DNA of 52,745 bases from Alcaligenaceae bacterium (GCA_947380655.1 CANCRX010000018.1:1-52745); one strand, 5' to 3'; positions 16,086 to 25,129 are shown, numbered from the stretch's first letter. Notes: generated by a model not told the origin, from the letters alone. Numbers and translations are program-made.

Positions 16086-16810
16086 TCTCAATACCTAAAA
16101 CCCTGAAACAAGCTGCACTGCCTGTACTCATGTTGTTGATGGGGCCTGGTGTTGCGCGTGCGGATATGTGTAATGCGAAATTTTTTCACGACGGTGGCAT
16201 CATCGAGATCGCAGGATCTGGAATTTTTTCTATTAATGCAAAGATGGCTTTCAGCCAGGTCAAAAAATCCAACGCTGAGGTGTGCCAGGCAAAAGTGCGT
16301 GGGTTTGCAAATTATTCATTGATGGGAATGTTTACAGGCGCCAATGAATTGGATCATCTGATGTTAATTAATGGGAGCAAATCCAGCCTCACTAAAATAG
16401 CCCCAGGTAAATCACCAGATGCCGCGACGTTTGATTTACGGATGCTGAATATTTTTGGCTATGGCGCGCCTATTCAGTCCGCAGGTCAACGTTTCCCTGC
16501 CCAGTCGTTCAGACTGGATCTGGGCGATCCCAGTCAGGCAACGACTCCTTTGACTGTACGTACAGGTGAAAAAACAGTGGGTGCCAGACAATCCATTCAA
16601 ACGGCCTTGGGACAGCAATCTTGTTGGCCGGTGCGTTATGCCCGTAATACCGATGCCACCGTCGCGAATTTGAGAGGCATTACGATCCCCGTCCCGCCTA
16701 TCCAGTCACAAATTACCGATTGGTTTTGTCCTCAGGCCAATCTGGTGATGAAGCAAGAGGTGGAGCATGCTGGGCAACGCGGTGTGATTGAGGTCAAGTC
16801 AGTCAAATGA
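16082..16810 (+). CDS. Periplasmic protein of unknown function, coupled to dacB
   Basis: A 242-residue protein with a signal peptide (MISIPKTLKQAALPVLMLLM, probable cleavage after ARA near residue 27). The mature part has four cysteines (in DMCNAK, EVCQAK, QSCWPV, WFCPQ), an even number that suggests two disulfides, and a predominantly beta-like, Gly-rich pattern. I do not recognise a family. Its ATG overlaps the dacB stop (ATGA), so it is almost certainly co-translated with the carboxypeptidase and may act near the cell wall, but that is inference from context. It is followed by a 38-bp palindrome rather than a normal terminator. Confidence 0.75.
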   Translation: MISIPKTLKQAALPVLMLLMGPGVARADMCNAKFFHDGGIIEIAGSGIFSINAKMAFSQVKKSNAEVCQAKVRGFANYSLMGMFTGANELDHLMLINGSKSSLTKIAPGKSPDAATFDLRMLNIFGYGAPIQSAGQRFPAQSFRLDLGDPSQATTPLTVRTGEKTVGARQSIQTALGQQSCWPVRYARNTDATVANLRGITIPVPPIQSQITDWFCPQANLVMKQEVEHAGQRGVIEVKSVK

Positions 16811-16814
16811 TTAG

Positions 16815-16852
16815 TCATTTAAATAATTGATATATATCAATTATTTAAATGA
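16815..16852. repeat. 38-bp perfect palindrome
   Basis: The two 19-base arms, TCATTTAAATAATTGATAT and its exact complement, meet without a spacer, giving an uninterrupted AT-rich palindrome. It starts four bases after the stop of the periplasmic-protein gene and ends 56 bases before the yqjD-like start. It could form a cruciform or an RNA hairpin but has no GC stem or distinct U-run, so it is not a typical terminator. A binding site for a dimeric regulator of the stress-like operon is the alternative. Confidence 0.85.
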
Positions 16853-16908
16853 GTTTCTATCTGTGACCCTGCTACTATGAAGTTCATATTGGTTTTCAGG
16901 AGAACACC

Positions 16909-17238
16909 ATGACACAGAAAGATACGATCGTTCAGGATGTGCACGCTGCGCAGGAAAAACTGATTTCCAGCGTCAAGCTCAGCCTAAATGACGCCGAAGC
17001 TTTGTTACGCGAAGCGGCTACGGCGACAGGCGAGCGCGCCAGCGAATTGCGAGAGCAAGCCTTATCCTCATTGAAACAGACTCGTGAAGCCTTATACGAT
17101 GCGCAGGACGAAGTGCTTGCTCAAGGCCGAAAAGCTGTTCGCGCAACAGATGAGTATGTGCACGATAAACCTTGGCAGGCAATTGGGATCGCAGGGCTGG
17201 CAGGATTGTTGCTCGGTGTGTTGTTGACCCGTCGCTGA
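16909..17238 (+). CDS. DUF883 / ElaB-YqjD family membrane protein
   Basis: A 109-residue protein with the DUF883 layout: a long amphipathic, coiled-coil-like helix (about residues 5-80, rich in Ala, Glu, Arg) and one C-terminal membrane helix (KPWQAIGIAGLAGLLLGVLL) ending TRR. In E. coli YqjD and ElaB are stationary-phase, inner-membrane tail-anchored proteins that bind ribosomes; the same is inferred here. CAGGAGAA lies six bases before the ATG. It is the first gene of a three-gene set with the yqjE-like and following genes, seven bases apart or overlapping. The 38-bp palindrome lies upstream. Confidence 0.88.
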   Translation: MTQKDTIVQDVHAAQEKLISSVKLSLNDAEALLREAATATGERASELREQALSSLKQTREALYDAQDEVLAQGRKAVRATDEYVHDKPWQAIGIAGLAGLLLGVLLTRR

Positions 17239-17245
17239 AACTGCT

Positions 17246-17671
17246 ATGACAATTAAACAGACGATTGCGAGTGCTGCGTCGGATCTTGTGTCGATGATTC
17301 GAACGCGCATCGCGCTGTTTGGTCTCGAGTTAAGCATTGAGACTTCGCGCCTGCTTGGTTTGCTGGGTTTGTTTTGCGCGACACTCGTGTTTGGGCTGTT
17401 GGCGGCACTGGTTTTTTCACTTTGGATCGTGGCATTTTTTTGGGATACACCCCATCGAATGCTTGCAATCGGACTGCTAGGCGGGGCATACGCGCTTGCC
17501 GCAATCGTTTTTTTGACGATCCTGGGTCAGCGATTGAAAAACGGCACGATGCCTTTTCAGGCCAGTTTGCAAGAGCTGGAGCGCGACGCGCACATGTTTA
17601 CGCGTTTGAAAAGCGGTTCAACAGACGCGCAACATGACGGTGGCGATTCAAACCAAAAGGATGTTTTTTGA
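17246..17671 (+). CDS. YqjE / putative phage-holin-superfamily III membrane protein
   Basis: A 141-residue protein with two strong membrane helices (about residues 37-65, LLGLFCATLVFGLLAALVFSL region, and 75-95) between cytosolic ends. This is the PF07332 family, which includes E. coli YqjE. Despite the holin label it is chromosomal and found next to DUF883 genes, as here, so a phage origin is not implied. It lies seven bases after the yqjD-like gene, and its stop overlaps the TTG start of the next gene. Its role is unknown beyond co-occurrence with stress-induced membrane proteins. Confidence 0.85.
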   Translation: MTIKQTIASAASDLVSMIRTRIALFGLELSIETSRLLGLLGLFCATLVFGLLAALVFSLWIVAFFWDTPHRMLAIGLLGGAYALAAIVFLTILGQRLKNGTMPFQASLQELERDAHMFTRLKSGSTDAQHDGGDSNQKDVF

Positions 17672-18006
17672 AGCATCTCTCAACCCAGCGATTTGATCGC
17701 GCGGTGCACCTTGAGATGTTGCGCGCGCGCGCAGCCATTGAGCGGGAGAACTTTGCAGCGCATGTTGAGCAGTTGTCTGTTCAAGCCAGCCCGATGCATT
17801 TTTTGGCAAGCCTATTTCAGTTTCGTCGTAAAAGCTGGGTCAGAAACACTGCTGACTTTCTTGCGCATTATCCGCTGATCCTCTCCACGCTGTCTTCCGT
17901 GCTGATGGGCAGGTCGTCTGGTGCCGCAAGAGGGGCGGGTTTGATTTTGACGCTTTTGCAGGCTCTGGCATCGCAGCAAAAAAAAGGCGCATCTTCGGAT
18001 AAGTAA
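17668..18006 (+). CDS. YqjK-like small protein
   Basis: A 112-residue basic protein read from a TTG at 17668 that overlaps the stop of the yqjE-like gene; an internal ATG at 17716 is a possible alternative. It has a polar helical N-terminal half (HLEMLRARAAIERENFAAHVEQL) and a more hydrophobic C-terminal part (YPLILSTLSSVLMG, ARGAGLILTLLQAL). Position and shape correspond to yqjK in the yqjDEK order, though similarity is weak by eye. Co-transcription is strongly suggested by the overlap and the terminator that follows. Confidence 0.65.
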   Translation: MKHLSTQRFDRAVHLEMLRARAAIERENFAAHVEQLSVQASPMHFLASLFQFRRKSWVRNTADFLAHYPLILSTLSSVLMGRSSGAARGAGLILTLLQALASQQKKGASSDK

Positions 18007-18030
18007 TCCGCGCATGCGCTTTTCTTTTTT
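17987..18030 (+). terminator. Terminator of the yqjDE-like operon
   Basis: GCGCAT (17987-17992) pairs with ATGCGC (18014-18019), with an inner stem CGGAT/ATCCG (17996-18000/18006-18010), followed by TTTTCTTTTTT. The left arm lies within the last codons of the YqjK-like gene. Confidence 0.7.
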
Positions 18031-18062
18031 CTACTCTGTAGCGCTTGTACTGGGGTGTTAGG

Positions 18063-19607
18063 CTACAGCCCGAGCTCTCCCCACATTGCGTCAACGCGTT
18101 GTTTCGTTGCTTCATCCATTTGAATGGGCGTGCCCCATTCGCGCTGGGTCTCACCTGGCCATTTGTTGGTGGCATCCATTCCCATTTTTCCACCTAGTCC
18201 TGAGACCGGTGAGGCGAAGTCGAGATAATCGATCGGTGTGTTTTCAACCAATAATGTATCGCGCACTGGATCCATGCGGGTGGTCATCGCCCAGACCACT
18301 TCTTTCCAGTCGCGTGGATTAATGTCCTGATCGACAACTACGATGAATTTTGTGTACATGAATTGGCGCAGAATGCTCCAGAGCCCAAACATCACACGTT
18401 TCGCATGCCCCGGATACTGCTTGCGAATGGAAACAACAGCAAGACGATAGCTGCATCCTTCGGGTGGCAGGTAAAAGTCGATAATTTCAGGCAGCTGACG
18501 CTTTAGGATCGGCACGAACACTTCGTTGAGGGCAACGCCTAGCACCGCAGGCTCGTCAGGCGGTTTGCCGGTGTAGGTCGAGTGATAAATCGGATTGCGT
18601 CGCATGGTGATGCGATCAACAGTGAAGACCGGGAACCAGTCTTGCTCGTTGTAGTAACCCGTATGGTCGCCATAGGGACCTTCGAGCGCGAGCTCATAAT
18701 CGGAGGCCGGGGGCGGATTGACCCCGGCGGGGACTTCCGGTTTGATTGCGCGTGGGTCACTGCTGGGGAGTAAGTGACCTTCCAGAATAATTTCTGCTGT
18801 TGCAGGGACAGATAAGTTGCTACCGAGTGCCGAGGTGACTTCGGTACGTGCACCGCGTAATAAACCGGCAAACTGATACTCAGAGAGTGAATCAGGCACA
18901 GGGGTCACCGCTCCCAGCGTAGTCGCTGGGTCTGCGCCCAAGGCTACCGCGATTGGAAATGGCGTGCCTGGGTTTGCCAGTGCATGATCACGAAAATCCA
19001 GTGCGCCACCGCGATGTGAGAGCCAGCGCATGATCAATTTGTTGCGACCGATGACTTGCTGGCGATAAATCCCGAGATTCTGTCTTTTCGCGTTGGGGCC
19101 GCGCGTAATCACGAGCCCCCAGGTGAGTAGCGGTGCAATATCACCCGGCCAGCAAGTCTGGATGGGGAGTTTTGCCAGATCAACATCCTGGCCTTCCCAG
19201 ACAATTTCCTGGCAGGCTGCACCGCGAATATTTTTAGGGCTCATGTCCCAGAGCGCTGCCTTGAGCATGGATACCTTGGCAAAGGCATCGCGCAGACCTT
19301 TTGGTGCCTCAGGTTCTTTTAACGAAGCCAGTAGTTCGCCAATTTCACGCAAGGCGGAGGTGTTTTCAGCGCCCATGCCTTGCGCAACACGCTGCGGAGT
19401 CCCAAACAAGTTCGTTAGAACGGGCATCGTGGCTTGCTTGCCCATTTGCGTGACATGTTCAAACAGCAGTGCCGGGCCTTCTGCTTTGAGTACCCGATCA
19501 GAAATTTCTGTCATCTCGAGCTCGGCGGCGACCGGGCGCGTGATGCGTTTGAGGTCTCCAGCGCGCTCGAGCTGGCCGATGAAATCTCTTAAGTCTTTGT
19601 ATTTCAA
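18063..19607 (-). CDS. ubiD: 4-hydroxy-3-polyprenylbenzoate decarboxylase
   Basis: UbiD decarboxylates the polyprenyl-hydroxybenzoate intermediate of ubiquinone synthesis using prenylated FMN supplied by UbiX. The 514-residue length and sequence (MKYKDLRDFIGQLERAGDLKRI at the start; NLGIYRQQVIGRNKLIMRW; ALEGPYGDHTGYYNEQD; VVVDQDINPRDWKEVVWAM) match the family throughout, including the conserved Glu/Asp of the EGPYGDHTGYY segment. It is convergent with the yqjDE-like operon and divergent from the lytic transglycosylase gene 85 bases away. No ubiX or other ubi gene lies nearby. Confidence 0.95.
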   Translation of the reverse strand: MKYKDLRDFIGQLERAGDLKRITRPVAAELEMTEISDRVLKAEGPALLFEHVTQMGKQATMPVLTNLFGTPQRVAQGMGAENTSALREIGELLASLKEPEAPKGLRDAFAKVSMLKAALWDMSPKNIRGAACQEIVWEGQDVDLAKLPIQTCWPGDIAPLLTWGLVITRGPNAKRQNLGIYRQQVIGRNKLIMRWLSHRGGALDFRDHALANPGTPFPIAVALGADPATTLGAVTPVPDSLSEYQFAGLLRGARTEVTSALGSNLSVPATAEIILEGHLLPSSDPRAIKPEVPAGVNPPPASDYELALEGPYGDHTGYYNEQDWFPVFTVDRITMRRNPIYHSTYTGKPPDEPAVLGVALNEVFVPILKRQLPEIIDFYLPPEGCSYRLAVVSIRKQYPGHAKRVMFGLWSILRQFMYTKFIVVVDQDINPRDWKEVVWAMTTRMDPVRDTLLVENTPIDYLDFASPVSGLGGKMGMDATNKWPGETQREWGTPIQMDEATKQRVDAMWGELGL

Positions 19608-19692
19608 GGTATCAACTCGCTAAAACGGTTACATTTCCATCAATGAATGGAAGATTAACATCCACATCGAAGCCAGTCGGGGACGGATACTG

Positions 19693-20634
19693 ATGCCGCT
19701 TTCTTCTGTTGTTACGCTCTCAGGACATATTGTCAGTGGCTTGTACCGCAATATGTCCGAGTTTGTGCGGACGTGCGCCATCTATCTTGGGATTGCTGTG
19801 CTGGTTGCAGTGGTGATGGTTGCGGGTATGCCTGGTTTGCGTGCGCAGGCATTTCAAATGCATGGTGCGTTGCTCTATGCGCTGGCACCGGACTCTTTCG
19901 GACCCCCACCCTCGGCAATACGGGCTGGCCCGGTTGCCCCGCTTGTCTCAGCGATTTCTCTCGATGCCATTCCGGGTGATGCATTGCCAGAGCCCGGCCC
20001 GCGTGCCAATGCCCTGGTTTCAGGCGGACTGGCTGCGGGTTCAAATGCGGCGTATTCCGTTGCCCCCCCAAACACTGCGGGTTCAAGCGTAGCGTTGGCA
20101 AAGGTCACCGAGCCCTCCGGTCCTGCGTTGAGTCTGAGTGCATCCCAAGCAATGACAAAGTCTGGAATAACGGTTAAGCAAAAAGAAGCGCTGATTCAAT
20201 ATATTTCGCGAAAATATTTAATTGCAGTCGAGGCTGCGACCATGTTCGTAGACACTGCTTATGTCGTAGCTGACGAGGTTAATGTCGATCCGCTGCTGTT
20301 GCTTTCGGTGGTTGCAACGGAGTCGCATTTCAATCCCTATGCCGGTGGCCAGGCTGGGGGGGCGACCGGATTGATGCAAATAATTTTCAGTTTGCATCGT
20401 GACAAGTTTGCCAAGTTTGGTCGAGCCGAGTCGATGGCATTTAACCCGCTAACCAATATGCGGGTGGGTGCCTTGATCTTGAGTGATTGCGTGCGACGCA
20501 GGGGTTCGATCCCCCAGGGACTGCTCTGTTATTGCGGGGCCTCAAGCCCTACTGCTGATCGCGGCTATACCGAGAAAGTATTGTCTGAGCGCCGCCGTCT
20601 GGCTTTAGCGGGCGCTATCCCACTCAAAGATTAA
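19693..20634 (+). CDS. Lytic transglycosylase (SLT domain)
   Basis: A 313-residue envelope protein with an N-terminal membrane anchor or signal (about residues 28-48), a long low-complexity Ala/Pro/Ser linker (about 65-150), and a C-terminal SLT transglycosylase domain. The catalytic Glu is Glu210 in VVATESHFNPYA, followed by GGATGLMQI (222-230) and the late GYTEKVL motif. Such enzymes cleave peptidoglycan with formation of 1,6-anhydro-MurNAc. GGGACGGA lies shortly before the ATG at 19693; an internal ATG at 19753 would start just before the hydrophobic segment and is also possible. It is convergent with the aminotransferase gene. Confidence 0.88.
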   Translation: MPLSSVVTLSGHIVSGLYRNMSEFVRTCAIYLGIAVLVAVVMVAGMPGLRAQAFQMHGALLYALAPDSFGPPPSAIRAGPVAPLVSAISLDAIPGDALPEPGPRANALVSGGLAAGSNAAYSVAPPNTAGSSVALAKVTEPSGPALSLSASQAMTKSGITVKQKEALIQYISRKYLIAVEAATMFVDTAYVVADEVNVDPLLLLSVVATESHFNPYAGGQAGGATGLMQIIFSLHRDKFAKFGRAESMAFNPLTNMRVGALILSDCVRRRGSIPQGLLCYCGASSPTADRGYTEKVLSERRRLALAGAIPLKD

Positions 20635-20676
20635 GTGGACGGCGCCTAGGTTGCCTGCGGCGTCGCCAGGTAGTAT

Positions 20677-21834
20677 TCAGCTTAGATACGCTTTCATTCT
20701 GTGGACCGCTTCTTCAAGCCGCTCCAGTCCGGTTGTATAGGCAAACCGCATCGTATTGCTCGCGTGTGCCGGTCCAAAGTCTAGGCCTGCTACTGCAGCG
20801 ACGCGTGCGCCGTGCAGCAGTGATGAAGAAAAGATACCGCTGTCCTGAGAATGGGCGGAGATATCGCCGTAGACATAAAAAGCGCCGTCCGGTTTGACGG
20901 GGACTTTGATTCCAATGGATTCCAGTGCGGGTACTAGAAAATCCCTGCGTTGCTGAAATGCAAGGCGGCGCTGTTCATATAAAGCGATGGACTCATCCTC
21001 AAAACAGGCGATCGCGCCGTGTTGGGAAAGAGTGGGGGCGCAGATGACGTAGCTCGCGGCCATTTTTTCAATGGGAGCCACCATATGTTGTGGAACAATC
21101 ATCCAGCCCAGGCGCCAACCCGTCATGTTGAAGTATTTGGAAAAACTGTTCAGGATGATCACGTTGTCATCCAGTGCGAGAGCTGATTGCCGTTGACCGT
21201 CATAGGAAAGGCTTAAGTAAATTTCGTCCATCATCACAAACCCCTGTCGCGCGTGGACAGTTCGAATCAGGCGATCCAGTTCGTCGCGTGCGATGGAGGT
21301 GCCGGTCGGGTTGCTGGGAGACGCGATCAGCACGCCGCGAGTTGACGGCCCCCAGTGTTGTGCGATGTCCTGACTCGACAGTTGGTATCTGTTTTCTGCT
21401 GTGGTGGGGATCAGTTTGGTGATGCCGCCCGCAGCACCTATAAAATTTCGATTGGGTGGGTAACAGGGGTCTGGCATTAGCACTTCGTCACCTGGATTGA
21501 CCAAGGCCATTGCGGCGAGCATCAAGGCACCGCTCGCACCCGAGGTCACAATGACGCGAGAGGGTTCGACTGTTACGCCGAGGTGTTTTGCATAAAATCC
21601 AGCAATTGCTTCGCGTAACTCAGGCAGGCCTGCGGGCGCACTGTAGCTGCTGAGTCCGGCACGGCTGGCGCGCTCCATGGCCTCGACGACGCGTGGGGCT
21701 GCGGTAAAGTCTGGTTCTCCGACGCCAAGGCTGATAATGTCGATACCAGCACGCTGCAGGGCAGACGCTTCTTTCAGCAGTTCAACCGCGTGAAAAGTGA
21801 CGGTGTCGCGCGTGCGGGTAGCCAGTAGTGTCAT
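20677..21834 (-). CDS. PLP-dependent aminotransferase, class I/II
   Basis: A fold-type I aminotransferase of 385 residues. The PLP lysine is Lys233 in NSFSKYFNMTGWRLGW; SPSNPTGT (172-179), MMDEIYLSL (201-209) and SLGVGEPDF (35-43) are the other family landmarks, and the Arg that binds the substrate carboxylate lies near the end (NTMRFAYTTG). This subgroup includes aspartate aminotransferase-like enzymes in which substrate cannot be told from sequence. It is divergent from the FAD-oxidase-like gene at 21865 with a 30-base gap, and no biosynthetic neighbour points to an amino acid. Confidence 0.88.
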   Translation of the reverse strand: MTLLATRTRDTVTFHAVELLKEASALQRAGIDIISLGVGEPDFTAAPRVVEAMERASRAGLSSYSAPAGLPELREAIAGFYAKHLGVTVEPSRVIVTSGASGALMLAAMALVNPGDEVLMPDPCYPPNRNFIGAAGGITKLIPTTAENRYQLSSQDIAQHWGPSTRGVLIASPSNPTGTSIARDELDRLIRTVHARQGFVMMDEIYLSLSYDGQRQSALALDDNVIILNSFSKYFNMTGWRLGWMIVPQHMVAPIEKMAASYVICAPTLSQHGAIACFEDESIALYEQRRLAFQQRRDFLVPALESIGIKVPVKPDGAFYVYGDISAHSQDSGIFSSSLLHGARVAAVAGLDFGPAHASNTMRFAYTTGLERLEEAVHRMKAYLS

Positions 21835-21864
21835 GTTTAATCTCCAATCAGGAGCAGAATTGTA

Positions 21865-22770
21865 GTGGGTTCACCAACATCCAGACGAGCTTTCCTGCTT
21901 GGTCGCAGAACACCCCCCTCAGCGTGGGGTAAGTTCTGTGCGCGCCTGTCTCGCACCTGCAGTGGCCAGGTACGGTGGGAAGATCAGCCAGGGCAGAAAC
22001 AGGCTTGGCTGACGCCTGCGCGGGAGGGTGATGTGTTGCATGCCCACGCTCTGTGCAGGGAGTATCAGATTCAAATGGCGCTGGCGGGTACTCAGCCTGT
22101 CGTGTCACAGCCAGACAAACCGTTGCCGCGGCTCTGGATCGAGTCTGGCTCGGCCTGGGCCTGCATTACGCCTTGTGACAGTGCGGGTCTAATCTGGCGC
22201 GCGGATGGCGGTACGCCATTACACGCACTGCAGCAGGCGGGTGTCCAGGCGGTACAGGATGTGGATCCACAACAAACTGTGGCGCAATGGCTGGCTTCAG
22301 CGGCGTCTTCCCGATGGCCAACCGGTCAGGGCGCATACAGTGGCATCGAGCAAGTTCAGGTGATGCTGGCGGACGGTACCGTTGCCGTGCTCGGTCCCTT
22401 TGGCGCCAACGCCACGGCGCCTTTGAGCAGTTTGACCGTTCAGAAAATGATTCCAAAACTGTTTGAACTCGCCGGTTCGGATTTGGCACGCCAATGCGCT
22501 CAGGCCGCAGTCTGGCCCGTCAGGTATCGTCTCGATGCCTTGATGCCCGCAGAAGGGCTAGAAGTCAATCTGGCTTGGTTGTTCGCCGGGCATGGGGCGA
22601 GTCTTGGGTGGGTGCAGGCCGTGTGGTTCAGGCGCGATACGGTGTTCGAAAAAATACGCGCAAAGGCGGAGATAGATTCAACAGACTCTGTTGTTGTATC
22701 TGCAGAGCAAAGTGCTGCATTGGCACGAGCGCTAAAGGAGTCATTTGACCCTATAGGGATTTTCCCTTAA
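21865..22770 (+). CDS. Conserved hypothetical, possible relic of an FAD-linked oxidase
   Basis: A 301-residue protein from a GTG at 21865 with CAGGAG upstream. It begins SPTSRRAFLLGRR, which resembles a twin-arginine signal (RRAFLLG), although no long hydrophobic segment follows. Its last residues, ALKESFDPIGIFP, strongly recall the end of GlcE/GlcD-type FAD-linked oxidases, where LK-x-x-FDP-x-GIFNPGR is typical, and the middle (GTVAVLGPFGANATAPLSS) resembles the substrate-side part of such proteins. The usual FAD-binding motifs are not visible. It could be a degenerate oxidase with a new role. It lies 64 bases upstream of maeB on the same strand. Confidence 0.6.
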   Translation: MGSPTSRRAFLLGRRTPPSAWGKFCARLSRTCSGQVRWEDQPGQKQAWLTPAREGDVLHAHALCREYQIQMALAGTQPVVSQPDKPLPRLWIESGSAWACITPCDSAGLIWRADGGTPLHALQQAGVQAVQDVDPQQTVAQWLASAASSRWPTGQGAYSGIEQVQVMLADGTVAVLGPFGANATAPLSSLTVQKMIPKLFELAGSDLARQCAQAAVWPVRYRLDALMPAEGLEVNLAWLFAGHGASLGWVQAVWFRRDTVFEKIRAKAEIDSTDSVVVSAEQSAALARALKESFDPIGIFP

Positions 22771-22834
22771 ATCTTGCTGTAAACGGGCTAGAATCAGCAC
22801 CTTGATCAATTGAATCACACCGTAACGGACCATC

Positions 22835-25129
22835 ATGGAAGAAAATTTTCGTAAAGCAGCTCTCGAATATCACGAGCAGGGTCGACCCGGAAAGATTTCA
22901 ATTGCGCCCACTAAGCAGTTGACCAACCAACGGGATCTGGCGCTAGCTTACTCACCTGGTGTAGCCGCTGCATGCGAGGAGATCGTGATTGATCCCGCTA
23001 ATGCGTATCGCTACACAGCGCGTGGAAATCTGGTCGGTGTGATCACCAACGGCACGGCAGTGCTCGGCCTGGGAAATATCGGCCCTCTTGCTTCCAAGCC
23101 GGTCATGGAAGGCAAAGCCGTACTCTTCAAGAAATTTGCCGGTATTGATGTATTCGATATCGAAATTAATGAACAGGATCCAGATAAGCTGGTTGAAATC
23201 ATCGCGGGTCTGGAGCCAACTTTTGGTGGGATTAACCTCGAAGACATTAAGGCGCCTGAGTGCTTTACGGTTGAGCGCAAGCTGCGTGAGCGCATGCGTA
23301 TCCCGGTCTTTCATGATGATCAGCACGGTACCGCGATTTGTGTCTCGGCAGCCTTCATTAACGGTCTGGAAGTCGTAGGTAAAGATATCAAGAAAGTAAA
23401 AGTCGCCGTCTCCGGTGCGGGGGCTGCAGCATTGGCCTGTCTGGATCTGATGGTGGATCTGGGTTTGCCTCTTGAAAATATCTGGGTCTCAGATATTGAG
23501 GGTGTGGTCTACGAGGGCCGCACAGCCTTGATGGATCCGGACAAACAGCGCTTCGCTCAAAAAACTGAGGCGCGCAAATTGGCAGACATCATTGTGGATG
23601 CCGATGTATTTTTAGGTTTGTCAGCTGGTGGTGTGCTCAAGCCAGAGATGGTGAAAGTGATGGCTAAGCGTCCGCTGATTCTGGCGCTGGCGAATCCAAA
23701 TCCTGAAATTTTGCCAGCTGATGCGCATGCTGTGCGTGACGATGTCGTGATGGCAACTGGTCGCTCGGATTATCCGAATCAGGTCAATAATGTTTTGTGT
23801 TTCCCTTACATATTCCGAGGTGCCTTGGATGTGGGGGCCACGACCATCACGCGTGAAATGGAAAAGGCTGCGGTCGTGGCGATCGCCAAACTCGCTCAGG
23901 AAGAACAAAGCGAAGTCGTAGCGGCTGCTTATGGTACGTACGATGTTGCCTTTGGTCCTGAGTCTTTTATCCCGAAGCCGTTCGATCCTCGATTGATTGT
24001 GCGTATCGCACCCGCTGTAGCCAAGGCTGCCATGGAGTGTGGGGTCGCTACCCGTCCGATCGCTGATCTGGACGCCTACGTTGAACAACTTGAACAGTTT
24101 GTTTATCGTTCGGGCGCCTTTATGAAGCCACTGTTTGCGGGCGCTAAAGCCTATGTCCGCGAAGGTGCCAAATCACGCATTGTCTTCACGGAAGGAGAGG
24201 ATGAACGTGTCTTGCGCGCGGTACAGGTCATCGTTGATGAAAAGCTGGCCAAACCTATTTTGGTCGGTCGTCCTAATGTATTGGCCGCAAGGATTGAAAA
24301 GTTTGGTTTGCGCTTGCGTTTAGGTGTTGATGTGGAAGTCACTAACGCAGAGTATGACGAGCGCTTCCATGATTACTGGACAGCCTACTGGGAAATGATG
24401 TGTCGCGATGGCGTGACCAAAGAGATGGCGCGTGTTGAAATGCGTCGCCGCCTGACGCTAATTGGCGCCATGATGGTTAAGATGGGCCATGCCGATGGCA
24501 TGATCTGCGGCACAGTCAGTGGTTATGCGAATCATCTGCGCTATATCGATCAGGTGATAGGCAAACGCCCAGGTACGACAACCTACGCTGCAATGAATAT
24601 TTTGTTGTTGCCGGAACAAACGATTGCTTTGGTGGATACGCATGTCAACGACGAGCCCAGCGCTGAGCAAATCGCTGAATATACGATTGCTGCGGCCCAT
24701 CAGATGCGTCGACTCAATCTGATTCCTAAAGTCGCGTTGTTGTCGCGTTCTAATTTCGGTTCAGGGAGTTCAGCTTCTGGCGCCAAAATGCGTGCTGCAC
24801 TTGAATTGATACGTGCCAAATCGCCCGAGTTAGAGGTTGATGGCGAGATGCATGGCGATTGCGCGCTGGATGAGTCGTTGCGCATGAAAATTCTCCCCTC
24901 TTCTACGCTCAAAGGTGCAGCAAATCTTTTAGTCTGCCCAAATGTGGACTCAGGAAATATTGCCTATAACCTTCTGAAAACAACGGCTGGCGGTAATGTG
25001 GCGGTCGGCCCTTTCCTGCTTGGTGTCAATGCGCCGATCCATATTTTGACTACAAGCGCGACCGTGCGCCGTATTGTCAATATGACAGCGTTGACTGTTG
25101 TAGAAGCGAATCACCCACGAAATGCCTGA
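22835..25129 (+). CDS. maeB: NADP-dependent malic enzyme (malate dehydrogenase, oxaloacetate-decarboxylating)
   Basis: MaeB converts malate to pyruvate and CO2, producing NADPH. The 764 residues form the usual MaeB fusion: malic enzyme domain (about residues 18-160, LALAYSPGVAAACEEI), NAD-binding domain (about 165-400, VAVSGAGAAALACLDLM), and a C-terminal phosphotransacetylase-like domain (about 430-760), which in this family is regulatory rather than catalytic. The ATG at 22835 follows CGGACCATC without a strong Shine-Dalgarno sequence. A long stem-loop follows the stop. Confidence 0.95.
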   Translation: MEENFRKAALEYHEQGRPGKISIAPTKQLTNQRDLALAYSPGVAAACEEIVIDPANAYRYTARGNLVGVITNGTAVLGLGNIGPLASKPVMEGKAVLFKKFAGIDVFDIEINEQDPDKLVEIIAGLEPTFGGINLEDIKAPECFTVERKLRERMRIPVFHDDQHGTAICVSAAFINGLEVVGKDIKKVKVAVSGAGAAALACLDLMVDLGLPLENIWVSDIEGVVYEGRTALMDPDKQRFAQKTEARKLADIIVDADVFLGLSAGGVLKPEMVKVMAKRPLILALANPNPEILPADAHAVRDDVVMATGRSDYPNQVNNVLCFPYIFRGALDVGATTITREMEKAAVVAIAKLAQEEQSEVVAAAYGTYDVAFGPESFIPKPFDPRLIVRIAPAVAKAAMECGVATRPIADLDAYVEQLEQFVYRSGAFMKPLFAGAKAYVREGAKSRIVFTEGEDERVLRAVQVIVDEKLAKPILVGRPNVLAARIEKFGLRLRLGVDVEVTNAEYDERFHDYWTAYWEMMCRDGVTKEMARVEMRRRLTLIGAMMVKMGHADGMICGTVSGYANHLRYIDQVIGKRPGTTTYAAMNILLLPEQTIALVDTHVNDEPSAEQIAEYTIAAAHQMRRLNLIPKVALLSRSNFGSGSSASGAKMRAALELIRAKSPELEVDGEMHGDCALDESLRMKILPSSTLKGAANLLVCPNVDSGNIAYNLLKTTAGGNVAVGPFLLGVNAPIHILTTSATVRRIVNMTALTVVEANHPRNA

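Noticed and set aside
17246..17671. Holin-family protein taken as a sign of a prophage
   Set aside because: This family includes chromosomal YqjE, and the DUF883 neighbour and lack of other phage genes show it is the stress-type operon.
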